Of a stretch of DNA of 42,123 nt, positions 1 to 9,764 are shown in pieces; position 1 is the first letter of the stretch, and each line of letters begins with the position of its first letter. Both the position numbers and the translations under genes were made by a program. The notes beneath the pieces were generated by a model. The model worked only from the letters and a program-made list of their open reading frames with translations. It did not search any database and had not been told where the DNA came from. This DNA comes from Bacteroidales bacterium (GTDB lineage: Bacteria; Bacteroidota; Bacteroidia; Bacteroidales; UBA932), in NCBI GenBank assembly GCA_017429205.1, contig JAFRPH010000031.1, forward strand, positions 1-42,123, written 5' to 3'.

Positions 1-2
1 AA

Positions 3-173
3 AGTGTCGCAAACGGGGGCGGTCCCTTCGGGGCCGTCATCGTGAAGGATGGAGAAATCATCGCCTCCCGGTCCAACAGCGTCACCCTCGACAACGATCC
101 CACGGCCCACGCCGAGGTCAATGCCATCCGGGCGGCCTGCCTCGCCCTGGGCACCTTCGACCTGGACGGCTGA
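3..173 (+). pseudogene. Guanine deaminase-like (cytidine deaminase fold) fragment, 3'-truncated
   Basis: The frame is open from the window edge and ends at TGA 171-173, giving the last 56 residues. They contain NGGGPFGAVIVKDGEIIA and NDPTAHAEVNAIRAAC, which match the first half of the catalytic domain of bacterial guanine deaminases; His and Glu of the HAE motif (zinc ligand and proton shuttle) are present. The match stops after LGTFDLDG, just where family members continue with a Cys and then the second zinc motif PCxxC. That motif is not found in any frame nearby, so zinc could not be bound normally. The sequence after the stop is AT-richer and unrelated. I infer a gene cut by a rearrangement or insertion at about position 173. 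The N-terminus lies outside the window. Confidence 0.75.
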
Positions 174-196
174 ATAAATGAGGCGAACGGTGTTTG

Positions 197-249
197 GCAA
201 GGTCTGCATGATAAAAACAGACATTACCCAAAACAGTTACAGACCTTGC
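197..249. repeat. Perfect 10-bp inverted repeat
   Basis: GCAAGGTCTG at 197-206 is matched by CAGACCTTGC at 240-249, with a 33-base AT-rich spacer. It lies just after the break in the deaminase gene and downstream of the minus-strand lipoprotein gene. No T-run follows on either strand, so it is a poor intrinsic terminator. It could be a remnant of a mobile element end. Positions 174-332 hold no recognisable gene. Confidence 0.5.
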
Positions 250-332
250 TCGATATGCCTGATTTGTATTGCGCCTCCATTCCCTCCACGAAACACAGCT
301 AATCCCAGTCGTCCGCTCTTAATGGGGCCCGT

Positions 333-824
333 TTATCCGTGATTCCCGAAAGGAAGTGCGACCAGAACTGTTTGAGGCCCTTCTTCGAAGGAGATTGTTC
401 GGACCCATTCTACCACGAAATAACTTGGATCTGCATGTCGCAAGTCTCCGTTCTGACAGAAGAATCTCATTCTCACCGAGCAATCCAAGGTCGACGCATG
501 AACGGAAATATGATCCACCTTCGAGAACGAGGAGCCATGGGCCCTGTAGGTTACCCAAGAACCGCTTTCGTACACGAGTTTCCCTTCTTCCTTATCTAGC
601 GTCCTATTTTCTCCTTTGATTACTTGTACCTGAAACTCGATGATGTCCCCTTCTTCCCAGGTAATATCGGGTCCGGTTTCATCGTGAGCATGACCGTTCA
701 GGATGGCTCTCGTCCCGTATTCTTCCGATACGTCATACTTGTACTGTGCGGAAAAACCAAACTTCCCGCAAGCGGCAAACAGCACCGCGCAAGCGACCAA
801 AGTCAGAATTGTCAGTTTTTTCAT
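333..824 (-). CDS. Small secreted lipoprotein, possibly fimbrillin-like
   Basis: The product has 163 residues. The N-terminus is a lipoprotein signal peptide ending in the lipobox LFAAC (Cys19), so export and lipid anchoring are expected. The mature part has a TRAILNG...ITWEEGDIIEFQV stretch that resembles the TR...W..GD opening of Bacteroidota fimbrillin-like proteins, but it is far too short for a full one. The remainder is unrecognised and has two cysteines (Cys114 and Cys122) that might pair. It is the last gene of the ECF sigma operon, 27 bases after the barrel gene. Its base composition is clearly AT-richer than that of the purine and pyrimidine genes. The function is unknown. Confidence 0.7.
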   Translation of the reverse strand: MKKLTILTLVACAVLFAACGKFGFSAQYKYDVSEEYGTRAILNGHAHDETGPDITWEEGDIIEFQVQVIKGENRTLDKEEGKLVYESGSWVTYRAHGSSFSKVDHISVHASTLDCSVRMRFFCQNGDLRHADPSYFVVEWVRTISFEEGPQTVLVALPFGNHG

Positions 825-851
825 TTTTCGTTCGTTTTATCGTTAAACAGG

Positions 852-1499
852 TTAAAGCGCAATTCCCGCATGGGCACCGTAGGAGGGTCCGATACTTAAA
901 CCAATGAAAAAGTTGGACTTTCCCCACATCCTGATGGCGATACCGGGCTGCCAGGAAAAGTACCAGGACAAGCCGCCGGGCTTGCAAGTAAACCACCAAA
1001 GAGAATCGCCCGTTTGGGGCGGATATGCCGTGGGGACATTGCTCCCGCTCATTTTATACACATACATCCCGCCACCCATGATATCGCTGTAAAACGAAAC
1101 TCTTTGCCTGTGCCCCAAAGGAATGTAATGTCGATGGTACAGGTAGAAGGTCAGGCGCTGACCTTCCGGATGGAGTTCGGGCTCATAGATGAAGTAACGC
1201 TGCCCCCAGCCGGCGCCGATGCCGAATACCTTGTTCTGGCTGGTCCTGATGCCTCCCGTCAGATTGGCCGAGACGTCAAAGAGCATGGCGTTGGTTCTCA
1301 GACTGAATTCCGGTTTCCATTCCTTTCGCCCTTCGGCGGAAAGATGTGCCTTGACCCCGTCGAAGTAATTGTTGATGAGGATGGTAGGTCGTTCAAAATT
1401 CAGTTTCTTCCCTACGATGGCAGTCGTGGTATCGGCATTCTGCGCCATGGCCGACAAAACGATGCAACACGAAAATAGGGTTATGAGCAGGTGTTTCAT
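852..1499 (-). CDS. Secreted outer-membrane beta-barrel-like protein
   Basis: The product has 215 residues with a cleavable signal peptide (MKHLLITLFSCCIVLSAMAQ, cleavage likely after AMA). The rest is rich in alternating aromatic and polar strands such as NKVFGIGAGWGQRYFIYEP, RLTFYLYHRHYIPLGH and FFIGLSIGPSYG, as in small outer-membrane barrels; no lipobox is present. It starts 3 bases after the stop of the preceding secreted-protein gene, so it is probably translated from the same mRNA. In the context of an ECF sigma/anti-sigma pair it may be an envelope component under their control. That is inference from gene order, and no specific family was recognised. Confidence 0.65.
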   Translation of the reverse strand: MKHLLITLFSCCIVLSAMAQNADTTTAIVGKKLNFERPTILINNYFDGVKAHLSAEGRKEWKPEFSLRTNAMLFDVSANLTGGIRTSQNKVFGIGAGWGQRYFIYEPELHPEGQRLTFYLYHRHYIPLGHRQRVSFYSDIMGGGMYVYKMSGSNVPTAYPPQTGDSLWWFTCKPGGLSWYFSWQPGIAIRMWGKSNFFIGLSIGPSYGAHAGIAL

Positions 1500-1502
1500 A
1501 AT

Positions 1503-1949
1503 TTACTGTTTTTCAAACATGGAACGAAGGTCTTCGAGTGTAGCGGAACCCTCCAGGTAAATCATCGTGATCATCCAACCGCGATAATCGGTCGGGCGGG
1601 CTTGATAGCAGAGATATCGACGCATAATCCCCATGGGTTTGAGTTGGACAAGACCATAGGTCAACAACTCCCCCGTCTTCTCGGTTTCCGCCGAATCCGC
1701 CGAGAGGGCATCAGCCTCCACCAGGGCGGCGACTTTCCGGGCCGTCAAGGTGTCGGCCTGAAAACGCACGCTTCTATAGTAACTGAGCTTGTAGGTCGCC
1801 ATGCCGTCACCGCGGACTTCCGTCAACACCATCTGCCTTTCGGGAATCACCTTTCCCCGGAAGACGGGATAGCAGTTGAGTCCCTTCTGGGCGAATGCCG
1901 CCCCTGTGAACAGGAGCAGGGACATCAGGCATATGATTATCTTTTTCAT
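1503..1949 (-). CDS. Secreted protein resembling DUF6108
   Basis: The product has 148 residues. A signal peptide (MKKIIICLMSLLLFTGAAFAQ) is followed by a compact domain with GKVIPERQMVLTEVRGDGM and YKLSYYRSVRF. From memory this pattern fits the DUF6108 proteins that accompany sigma factors in gut Bacteroidales; the family name needs a profile search. The start ATG overlaps the end of the anti-sigma-like gene by 4 bases (ATGA), implying translational coupling. There are no membrane segments beyond the signal peptide, so it is predicted to be periplasmic. Confidence 0.65.
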   Translation of the reverse strand: MKKIIICLMSLLLFTGAAFAQKGLNCYPVFRGKVIPERQMVLTEVRGDGMATYKLSYYRSVRFQADTLTARKVAALVEADALSADSAETEKTGELLTYGLVQLKPMGIMRRYLCYQARPTDYRGWMITMIYLEGSATLEDLRSMFEKQ

Positions 1950-2353
1950 CGCTTGAACAATTCAAACAAACTGGCCTCGGCCGGAGATTCTCCAGCGAAG
2001 AAATCGGCAAGGGAAGACTCGACGGATTCCATAATCATCGTTTCGTCCTCCTCTTTGTTGCCATATGTATAGCGAATACAGGAGTTGTGGTCCTGCTTTG
2101 AAAGGGTTATACCGATGGCTGCGACTATTGCCACACTGGCCGCCGCTGCAACGGTATAGAACCGAACCGTACGAAGCATCTTCGCTTTTTTCTGTCGGCC
2201 GATGGACAGGAATCCGAGCACGCACCGCAATCCTTCGAAATCAGTGTCATCGGTCGATGCGGCATACAATGCGAGTTCCCTCTCCTCTTCAGGGGTGGTC
2301 TCCGCCTCGTAATAACGCCGCATCAGTTCCAGGTATTTCTCCTTGTCATTCAT
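1946..2353 (-). CDS. Single-pass membrane protein, probable anti-sigma factor
   Basis: The product has 135 residues. Residues 1-60 form an acidic, helical cytoplasmic part (KYLELMRRYYEAETTPEEERELALYAAS) like the short anti-sigma N-domains in Bacteroidota. Residues 66-85 are a hydrophobic membrane span, and the last 50 residues are polar. There is no zinc-binding HxxxCxxC motif. It overlaps the ECF sigma gene by 8 bases, the usual arrangement of a sigma factor with its inhibitor. The role as partner and inhibitor of that sigma factor is inferred from position and topology, not from a strong family match. Confidence 0.65.
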   Translation of the reverse strand: MNDKEKYLELMRRYYEAETTPEEERELALYAASTDDTDFEGLRCVLGFLSIGRQKKAKMLRTVRFYTVAAAASVAIVAAIGITLSKQDHNSCIRYTYGNKEEDETMIMESVESSLADFFAGESPAEASLFELFKR

Positions 2354-2822
2354 GGCTCAAACTGTTTCTTAGTGTTTTCCTCGCTCTGGAGAGTTGCATC
2401 CTCACCGCCGCCGGTTCCATCTTCAGTTCTATGGCAATATCCTCCAGCGTCCGCCCTCCATACTCTTTCTCCTCCAAAATGTACTTTTGTGTCGATGTCA
2501 ATTCACTGTCAATCTTTCGTCTCAGTTCATCGTACGCCCGTTCTCTTTCTTCTGGATCCGGGCTCTCATCGACAATATCCTTCTCCAATGGAGTCCCTCG
2601 CTTTCGTCTCTTTTCATTGAGGCTCGCATTCTTGACCGTCTTTGTCAATAATGCCTCCGCTTCCTTTTCTGACCGCAACGGGTATTGCCCTCTCCATAGC
2701 CGGACGAAACTGTCCTGAAGGATGTCTTCCGCCCCAGCCGAATCCGCAATGATGCGTCCGGAAAACACCCTTAGCCTCTGTCGAAGCCGTATGAAAGCGT
2801 CGGTCAAAAAGTCTTGTGACAT
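2346..2822 (-). CDS. RNA polymerase sigma factor, ECF (sigma-70) family
   Basis: The product has 158 residues. Region 2 lies at about residues 8-75, with the core-binding signature AEDILQDSFVRLWRG. Region 4 lies at about 100-155, with a helix-turn-helix (TLEDIAIELKMEPAAVRMQLSRARKTLR). Length and layout are typical of ECF factors, which direct polymerase to a small regulon, often envelope genes. It is the first gene of a five-gene operon with an overlapping anti-sigma-like gene. Codon use is AT-richer than in the neighbouring purine genes. No upstream promoter could be assigned with confidence; an ECF promoter recognised by itself is possible. Confidence 0.9.
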   Translation of the reverse strand: MSQDFLTDAFIRLRQRLRVFSGRIIADSAGAEDILQDSFVRLWRGQYPLRSEKEAEALLTKTVKNASLNEKRRKRGTPLEKDIVDESPDPEERERAYDELRRKIDSELTSTQKYILEEKEYGGRTLEDIAIELKMEPAAVRMQLSRARKTLRNSLSHE

Positions 2823-2994
2823 CGCTGCTTATTCCCTCATCTATCGTGCCATCTACTTATATAACACATCAATACCCGAAATGTAACAACCTATGAGACC
2901 AACACCTCACTGTGATCCAGTCCACACATATTCAACCGGGTTGGGAACCAATTCTGTAACCGATGCCTGGTAATCACTGTGTTGGAAAACGGCA

Positions 2995-3032
2995 GGTGCC
3001 GAACCCTCTATGAGAAGAAAGGGTTCGGCACC
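2995..3032 (-). terminator. Hairpin at the 3' end of the purine operon
   Basis: GGTGCCGAACCC (2995-3006) and GGGTTCGGCACC (3021-3032) form a perfect 12-bp stem with a 14-base loop, 65 bases beyond the folD stop. On the minus strand it is followed a few bases later by a short TTTT run, so it is a likely though not classical terminator. The rest of 2823-3097 holds no gene. Confidence 0.6.
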
Positions 3033-3097
3033 GCGGGTTTTGAAAGTGTCTTGTTATCAAGTAGTTCCTTGGGCAATGGTGCCCAACCCCCGAGCGG

Positions 3098-3952
3098 TCA
3101 GGCTTGCTGCCGGGAGAGGAAGCAGGCGATGGTGTTCTTCATGAGCATCGCGATGGTCATGGGGCCGACGCCGCCGGGGACGGGGGTGATCCAGGAGGCG
3201 ACGGGGGCGGCGGAGGCGAAGTCCACGTCGCCGCAGAGCTTGCCTTCGGCGTTGCGGTTCATGCCTACGTCGATGACCACGGCGCCCGGCTTGACCATGT
3301 CGCCGGTCACGAGGCCGGCGCGGCCCACGGCGACGACGAGCACGTCGGCCGTGCGGCAGACGGCGCCGAGGTCGGCCGTGCGGGAATGGGCGATCGTGAC
3401 CGTCGCGTGGCGGTCCAGCAGGAGTTTCGCCATGGGCTTGCCCACGATGTTGCTGCGGCCCACGACGACGGCGTTCTTGCCTTTCAGGTCCACGCCGATG
3501 GAATCCAGCATCCGCATCACGCCGGCGGGCGTGCACGGGACGATGCAGTCCTTGCCCAGCCAGAGGTTCGCCACGTTGCCGGGGTGGAAGCCGTCCACGT
3601 CCTTTTCACGGACGATGGTGTCGATGACCTTCTCCTCGTCGATGTGCTTGGGCAGCGGGAGCTGCACCAGGATGCCGTCCACGGCCGGGTCCACGTTCAG
3701 GGCCTTGATGTGGTCCAGGAGGGCCTCCTCGCTGATGTCGGCGGGGAGCTCGACCAGACGGGATTCCATACCCGTGTAGGCCGCGGCCTTCACCTTGTTC
3801 CGCACATAGACCTGGCTGGCGGGGTTCTCCCCCACGATGATGACCACGAGGCACGGCTTGCGGCCGTACTGGGCCTCCAGCTCGGGCACCTGGGCCTTGA
3901 CTTCGTCCTTGACTGCTTGACTTAAAGCTTTTCCGTCGATAATGTTTCCCAT
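3098..3952 (-). CDS. folD: Bifunctional methylenetetrahydrofolate dehydrogenase / methenyltetrahydrofolate cyclohydrolase
   Basis: FolD interconverts 5,10-methylene-, methenyl- and 10-formyl-tetrahydrofolate using NADP. The product has 284 residues, the usual length. The substrate-site motif [14 protein letters not shown] (Lys of the YxxxK motif), the loop [13 protein letters not shown], the [13 protein letters not shown] segment, the dinucleotide-binding [14 protein letters not shown] and the C-terminal [11 protein letters not shown] are all visible. The ATG at 3952 is chosen because it follows the purD stop by one base; an in-frame TTG at 3961 is less likely. As last gene of the purine operon it supplies 10-formyl-tetrahydrofolate for PurN and PurH. 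Confidence 0.95.
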   Translation of the reverse strand: MGNIIDGKALSQAVKDEVKAQVPELEAQYGRKPCLVVIIVGENPASQVYVRNKVKAAAYTGMESRLVELPADISEEALLDHIKALNVDPAVDGILVQLPLPKHIDEEKVIDTIVREKDVDGFHPGNVANLWLGKDCIVPCTPAGVMRMLDSIGVDLKGKNAVVVGRSNIVGKPMAKLLLDRHATVTIAHSRTADLGAVCRTADVLVVAVGRAGLVTGDMVKPGAVVIDVGMNRNAEGKLCGDVDFASAAPVASWITPVPGGVGPMTIAMLMKNTIACFLSRQQA

Positions 3953-3953
3953 A

Positions 3954-5279
<1,326 letters not shown>

Positions 5280-5283
5280 ACGA

Positions 5284-6813
5284 TTAATGCTTGAAATGTC
5301 TTACACCGGTGAAGAGCATCGTGATGCCCAGCTCGTCGGCCTTGGCGATGGCGTCCGCGTCGCGGATGCTGCCGCCCGGCTGGACGATGACGGTCACGCC
5401 GTATTTCGCGGCGAGGGCGACGGTGTCGTCGAACGGCAGGAAGCCGTCGGACGCGAGGACGAGGCCTTCCGTGAAGCCGGCGGCCTTCGCCTCGTTGAGC
5501 GCGATCTCGGCGGAGCCGACGCGGTTCGTCTGGCCAGCGCCCACGCCGATGGTGTGGTTGTCGCGGACGACCGCGATCGCGTTGGATTTCACGTGCTTGA
5601 CAATCTTCCAGCCGAAGTTCGCATCGGCCAGCTGCGCCTCCGTCGGCTTCACCTTCGTCACGCACATTTCCGGGGTGACGGTTTCCACCTGGGTGTCCAG
5701 CTGCTGGACGAGGAGACCGCCGTTCACGCTCACGTACTGCGGTACCGGGGCGTCGGAACGGGTCATATCGACCTGCATCACGCGGAGGTTCTTCTTGGTG
5801 GAGAGGATCTCCAGAGCTTCCGGGGTGTAGGACGGGGCGATGACGATCTCCAGGAAGATAGGCTTCATCCCGCGGGCCACCTCGGCCGTGAGTTCGCGGT
5901 TCACGCCCACGATGCCGCCGTAGATGCTCACCTTGTCGGCCTCATAGGCGGCCTGCCAGGCGTCCTCGATGGTCTTGCCCACCGCGGCGCCGCAGGGATT
6001 CATATGCTTGAGGGCCACGCAGAAGGGCTCGTCGAAGTCCCGCAGCACGTTCAGGGCCGCATTGGCGTCCTGGATGTTGTTGTAGGACAGTTCCTTGCCC
6101 TGGATCTGCTTCGCGAAAGCCAGGGAGAAGGGAGCGGGCTCTAGTGCGGCATAGAAGTTCGCGCTCTGGTGGGGGTTCTCGCCGTAGCGGAGGCCCTGCT
6201 TGATGTCGAACTCCAGGAAGAGCTTCTCGGGCAGGCCGGCCTGCTTGCGCATATACGTGGCGATGCAGGCATCGTATTCCGCCGTGTGGGTGTAGGCCTT
6301 GGCGGAGAGCTTCAGGCGGGTTTCCTGGCTCGTGCAGCCGTTTTCGCGGAGTTCCGCGAGGACGGTATTGTAATCGTTCGGATCGCACACGATGGTGACG
6401 TCCCGCCAGTTCTTGGCGGCGCTGCGCACCATCGACGGACCGCCGATGTCGATGTTCTCGATGGCATCCTCCAGCGTCACGCCTTCCTTGGCGATGGTCT
6501 GCCGGAACGGATACAGGTTCACGCACACGAGCTCGATGGTCTCGATGCCGTTCTCCTTCAGGGTTTCCATGTGGGCGGGCACGTCGCGGCGCGCGAGAAT
6601 GCCGCCGTGCACCTTCGGGTGCAGGGTCTTCACGCGGCCGTCGCAAATCTCCGGGAAGCCGGTGACTTCGCTGATGCCGATGGTTTTCACGCCCTTGGAC
6701 TCGAGGAGTTTCCGGGTACCGCCCGTGGCGATGATCTCCCAGCCCAGGTCCACCAGGCCTTGGACGAACTCCACGAGGCCGGTCTTGTCACTTACACTAA
6801 CTAACGCTCTCAT
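5284..6813 (-). CDS. purH: Bifunctional AICAR formyltransferase / IMP cyclohydrolase
   Basis: PurH carries out the last two steps of IMP synthesis. The product is 509 residues from the ATG at 6813 (MRALVSVSDKTGLVEFV), whose first base is the last base of the purN TAA. The N-terminal cyclohydrolase domain shows IIATGGTRKLL and the TGFPEICDGRVKTLHPKVHGG loop. The formyltransferase domain shows GLRYGENPHQSA, the Lys-His pair in VALKHMNPCGA, and the ending GGSIRDADAIAKADELG. All signature residues look normal. An open frame continues upstream through purN, but its translation there is not protein-like. Confidence 0.96.
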   Translation of the reverse strand: MRALVSVSDKTGLVEFVQGLVDLGWEIIATGGTRKLLESKGVKTIGISEVTGFPEICDGRVKTLHPKVHGGILARRDVPAHMETLKENGIETIELVCVNLYPFRQTIAKEGVTLEDAIENIDIGGPSMVRSAAKNWRDVTIVCDPNDYNTVLAELRENGCTSQETRLKLSAKAYTHTAEYDACIATYMRKQAGLPEKLFLEFDIKQGLRYGENPHQSANFYAALEPAPFSLAFAKQIQGKELSYNNIQDANAALNVLRDFDEPFCVALKHMNPCGAAVGKTIEDAWQAAYEADKVSIYGGIVGVNRELTAEVARGMKPIFLEIVIAPSYTPEALEILSTKKNLRVMQVDMTRSDAPVPQYVSVNGGLLVQQLDTQVETVTPEMCVTKVKPTEAQLADANFGWKIVKHVKSNAIAVVRDNHTIGVGAGQTNRVGSAEIALNEAKAAGFTEGLVLASDGFLPFDDTVALAAKYGVTVIVQPGGSIRDADAIAKADELGITMLFTGVRHFKH

Positions 6814-7376
6814 TATTTGATCAGTTTCGCAATGGTTTCTACATACAGTTGATGCTCGATGGGCTGCCCGAGCCGATGCACCTCCGCCGGGTCGTTCCCG
6901 TCGTACTCGAAGGCGCGCTGGGCGATGATCTTGCCCCCGTCCAGGTCCGCATTGACCCAATGGATGGTGATGCCGTACACCTTGACGCCGTAGGCGACGG
7001 CGTCCTCGACGGCGTGGGCCCCCTTGAAAGCGGGGAGCAGGGCCGGATGGATGTTGATGATCTTGCCCTCGTAGGCGTTCAGGAGGGTTTCCCCGACGAT
7101 GCGCATATAGCCCGCCAGGCACACCAGGTCGATCTTCTTGGCATCCAGGATCTTCACGATCTCCGCCTCGAAGGCGGCCTTGCAAGGATAGCTCTTCGGG
7201 GAGTAGACGAAGGTCTCCACCCCGTAGCGCGCCGCCTTTTCGATGACGGCGGCGCCGGGCTTGTCACACACCATCACGGCCACCTCGGCATCCAGGACGC
7301 CGTCCGCGCAGGCGCGGGCGATCGCGTCGAAATTGGTGCCGGTGCCGCTGGCGAATACCGCTAACTGCTTCTTCAT
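6813..7376 (-). CDS. purN: Phosphoribosylglycinamide formyltransferase
   Basis: PurN formylates GAR with 10-formyl-tetrahydrofolate. The product is 187 residues, the usual size. It opens with LAVFASGTGTNFDAIA, the phosphate-binding start of the family. The catalytic Asn and His are in INIHPALLPAFKGAHA, and the catalytic Asp is in VNADLDGGKIIAQ. The start ATG overlaps the end of purM by 4 bases (7373-7376, ATGA), and its stop overlaps the purH start by one base, so translation is coupled on both sides. Confidence 0.95.
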   Translation of the reverse strand: MKKQLAVFASGTGTNFDAIARACADGVLDAEVAVMVCDKPGAAVIEKAARYGVETFVYSPKSYPCKAAFEAEIVKILDAKKIDLVCLAGYMRIVGETLLNAYEGKIINIHPALLPAFKGAHAVEDAVAYGVKVYGITIHWVNADLDGGKIIAQRAFEYDGNDPAEVHRLGQPIEHQLYVETIAKLIK

Positions 7377-8404
7377 TGCAGGACGATATTGACCCCGGGC
7401 TTGTCCGTGACCTTGCCGATGACGGCGGCCTTCTCGCCGCGGTCCTTCAGGATGGCGATGGCCTTGTCGGCCTCGGAGGCGTCCAGGACGGCGATCATGC
7501 CGATGCCCATGTTGAAGATGTTGAACATCTCGCGGTGCGGGACATTCCCCCACTTCTCCAGCATCTTGAACACCGGGAGGATCTCCCAGGTTCCCTCGTG
7601 GATCTCGAGGCCCTGGCCGGGCTGCAGCACGCGCGGAATGTTCTCGTCGAAGCCGCCGCCGGTGATGTGGCAGATGCCGTGGACATCGCACTGGCGGATC
7701 ACCTCCAGCATCCGCTTGACATAGATCTTGGTCGGGGTGAGGAGCACCTCGCCGAGCTTCCGGTAGCCGAATTCGGGAATAGGCGTGTCATAGGAAAGGC
7801 CGGCGTCCGCAACAATTTTGCGGACGAGGCTGAAGCCGTTGGAATGCACGCCGCTGGAAGCGACGCCCACCAGGACATCCCCCACTTTGACCTTCGACCC
7901 GTCGATGAGCTTGGACTTCTCGACGACACCGGTGGTATAGCCCGCGATGTCGTATTCGCCGTCCTCGTACATGCCCGGCATCTCGGCCGTCTCGCCGCCC
8001 ACGAGGGCGCAGCCCGCCTGGCGGCAGCCTTCCGCCACGCCGGCGACGATGGCCTCCACCTTGGCCGGAACATTGTGGCCAAGCGCCACATAGTCCAGGA
8101 AGATGAGGGGTTCGGCGCCCTGCGCGAGGACGTCGTTCACGCACATCGCCACGGCGTCGATGCCGATGGTGTCGTGCTTGTCCATCGCGAAGGCGATCTT
8201 GAGCTTAGTGCCCACGCCGTCGGTGCCGCTCACGAGGACCGGCTCCTTGACGTTCAGGGCCGAGAGGTCGAACATGCCGCCGAAGGAGCCGATGTTGCCC
8301 ATCGACCCGATCCGGCGCGTGGATGCGACATGCTGTTTGATCCTGCGGACCACTTCATACCCCGCTTCGAGGTTCACGCCCGCGTTTTCGTAGGTTTTCG
8401 CCAT
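7373..8404 (-). CDS. purM: Phosphoribosylformylglycinamidine cyclo-ligase (AIR synthetase)
   Basis: PurM closes FGAM to AIR using ATP. The product is 343 residues. Typical motifs are VSGTDGVGTKLKIAF, GIDAVAMCVNDVLAQGAEPLIFLDY, ALVGGETAEMPG, VGVASSGVHSNGFSLVR and HITGGGFDENIPRVL, in the normal order. It lies 3 bases after purF and overlaps purN by 4 bases. Nothing unusual was seen. Confidence 0.96.
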   Translation of the reverse strand: MAKTYENAGVNLEAGYEVVRRIKQHVASTRRIGSMGNIGSFGGMFDLSALNVKEPVLVSGTDGVGTKLKIAFAMDKHDTIGIDAVAMCVNDVLAQGAEPLIFLDYVALGHNVPAKVEAIVAGVAEGCRQAGCALVGGETAEMPGMYEDGEYDIAGYTTGVVEKSKLIDGSKVKVGDVLVGVASSGVHSNGFSLVRKIVADAGLSYDTPIPEFGYRKLGEVLLTPTKIYVKRMLEVIRQCDVHGICHITGGGFDENIPRVLQPGQGLEIHEGTWEILPVFKMLEKWGNVPHREMFNIFNMGIGMIAVLDASEADKAIAILKDRGEKAAVIGKVTDKPGVNIVLQ

Positions 8405-8407
8405 AGT

Positions 8408-9763
8408 CTAGTCGTTGATTTCTTCGTCATACAAAAGGGTCGGATACTCGCCCGTGAAGCAAGCCTGGCACGGGTCGGCGCAGCCGAAGGCGGACGCCCG
8501 CGTGGATTCCGGGCTCAGGTAGCCCAGGGAGTCGGCGCCGATGGCCGCGCAGGCCTCCTCCAGCGTCCGGTGCGAGCACAGGAGCTCTTCCGGGGTGGAC
8601 GTGTCCACGCCGTAGTGGCAGGTGAACCGCATCATCGGGCTGGCGATGCGCACGTGGACCTCCGTGGCGCCCGCCTCACGGAGGAGACGGACGATCTTCA
8701 GGGAAGTCGTGCCGCGGACGATGGAGTCGTCCACCAGGACGATGCGCTTGCCCTTCACGATGCTGTACACCGGGGATAGCTTCATCTTCACGCCCAGTTC
8801 ACGCATCGACTGGACCGGCTCGATGAAGGTGCGGCCCACATATTTGTGCTTGATCAGGCCCATCTCATAGGGGATGCCGCTTTCCTCGGCATAGCCCATC
8901 GCCGCGCTCAGGCTGGATTCGGGCACGCCCACGACCATATCGGCCTCCACCGGGCACTCCCGGTACAGGCGTCGGCCCGCTTCCTTGCGGTAGGCGTGGA
9001 CGTTGCAACCGTCGATGTCGCTGTCGGGACGCGCGAAATAGATGTATTCCATGCCGCACATCCGGTGCTTGCAGAACTTCGAGAAGATCGTGCTGCGGAT
9101 GCCGTGGTGGTCCAGCGAGATGATCTCGCCCGGACGGACGTCTCGGATGAACTCCGCGCCCATGATGCCGAACGCGCAGGATTCGCTGCTGACGACGTAT
9201 CCGTCGCCGATCTTGCCGATGCACAGCGGCTTGATGCCGTACTTGTCACGGGCGGCGTAGATGCGGTTCTTCGTCATGACCACGAAGGTGTAGCCGCCTT
9301 CCATCATGTTCAGGGCCTTCACGATGTTCACGATACGGTCCTCGCTCGCGCTCTTCTTGATCAGATGCGCCAGGAGTTCCGCGTCGGTGTCGGTCTGGAA
9401 GATGGTGCCGCGCTTTTCCAGGTATTCGGCGATCTGCTTGGAATTCACGAGGTTACCGTCGCTCGCGACGCAGAAATCGCCGGAATGGTGGCGGAAGAAG
9501 AAAGGGCCCACGTTGTCAAGGCCGCCCCGGGAGGCGTTCGCGTACTTGACGCAGCCGATGCCCAGGGAGCCCTTCAGCTTGCCCACCTGGCCGTTGTTGA
9601 AGATTTCGTTCAGAAGGCCGAGGCCGCGGTAGCGATGGGAGTCGCCGTGCTGGTCGAAAGTGGCGATGCCGCCGCCTTCCTGGCCGCGGTGCTGGAGGTT
9701 GTGGAGACCGTAGTAGATGTAGGTCGAGGCGTCCGGAACGCCGTAAACTGCAAGTACGCCCAT
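8408..9763 (-). CDS. purF: Amidophosphoribosyltransferase homologue lacking the catalytic N-terminal cysteine
   Basis: PurF normally makes phosphoribosylamine from PRPP with ammonia released from glutamine by an N-terminal Cys. This 451-residue protein has the B. subtilis-type plan. The phosphoribosyltransferase half is intact, with the PRPP loop IVLVDDSIVRGTTS, and Cys residues near 236, 381, 430 and 433 fit the four iron-sulfur ligands. The glutaminase half is altered. The protein starts MGVLAVYG where active enzymes have CGVFGI. The usual GHVRYAT is GCVKYAN (70-76, Lys73 for the glutamine-binding Arg), and the oxyanion HNGN is SDGN (101-104). The ATG at 9763 follows the purC stop by one base, and no upstream in-frame codon before it supplies a Cys. 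I infer an ammonia-dependent enzyme; an inactive paralogue is the alternative. Confidence 0.9.
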   Translation of the reverse strand: MGVLAVYGVPDASTYIYYGLHNLQHRGQEGGGIATFDQHGDSHRYRGLGLLNEIFNNGQVGKLKGSLGIGCVKYANASRGGLDNVGPFFFRHHSGDFCVASDGNLVNSKQIAEYLEKRGTIFQTDTDAELLAHLIKKSASEDRIVNIVKALNMMEGGYTFVVMTKNRIYAARDKYGIKPLCIGKIGDGYVVSSESCAFGIMGAEFIRDVRPGEIISLDHHGIRSTIFSKFCKHRMCGMEYIYFARPDSDIDGCNVHAYRKEAGRRLYRECPVEADMVVGVPESSLSAAMGYAEESGIPYEMGLIKHKYVGRTFIEPVQSMRELGVKMKLSPVYSIVKGKRIVLVDDSIVRGTTSLKIVRLLREAGATEVHVRIASPMMRFTCHYGVDTSTPEELLCSHRTLEEACAAIGADSLGYLSPESTRASAFGCADPCQACFTGEYPTLLYDEEIND

Positions 9764-9764
9764 T

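Noticed and set aside
180..320. A small gene starting at ATG 209 after the deaminase break
   Set aside because: The 40-odd codon frame has no coding bias, no family resemblance, and overlaps the inverted repeat; it is more likely non-coding.
6814..7185. Upstream extension of the purH frame
   Set aside because: The frame is open, but the translation is Arg/Gly-rich shadow of purN, while the ATG at 6813 starts exactly at the known PurH N-terminus.
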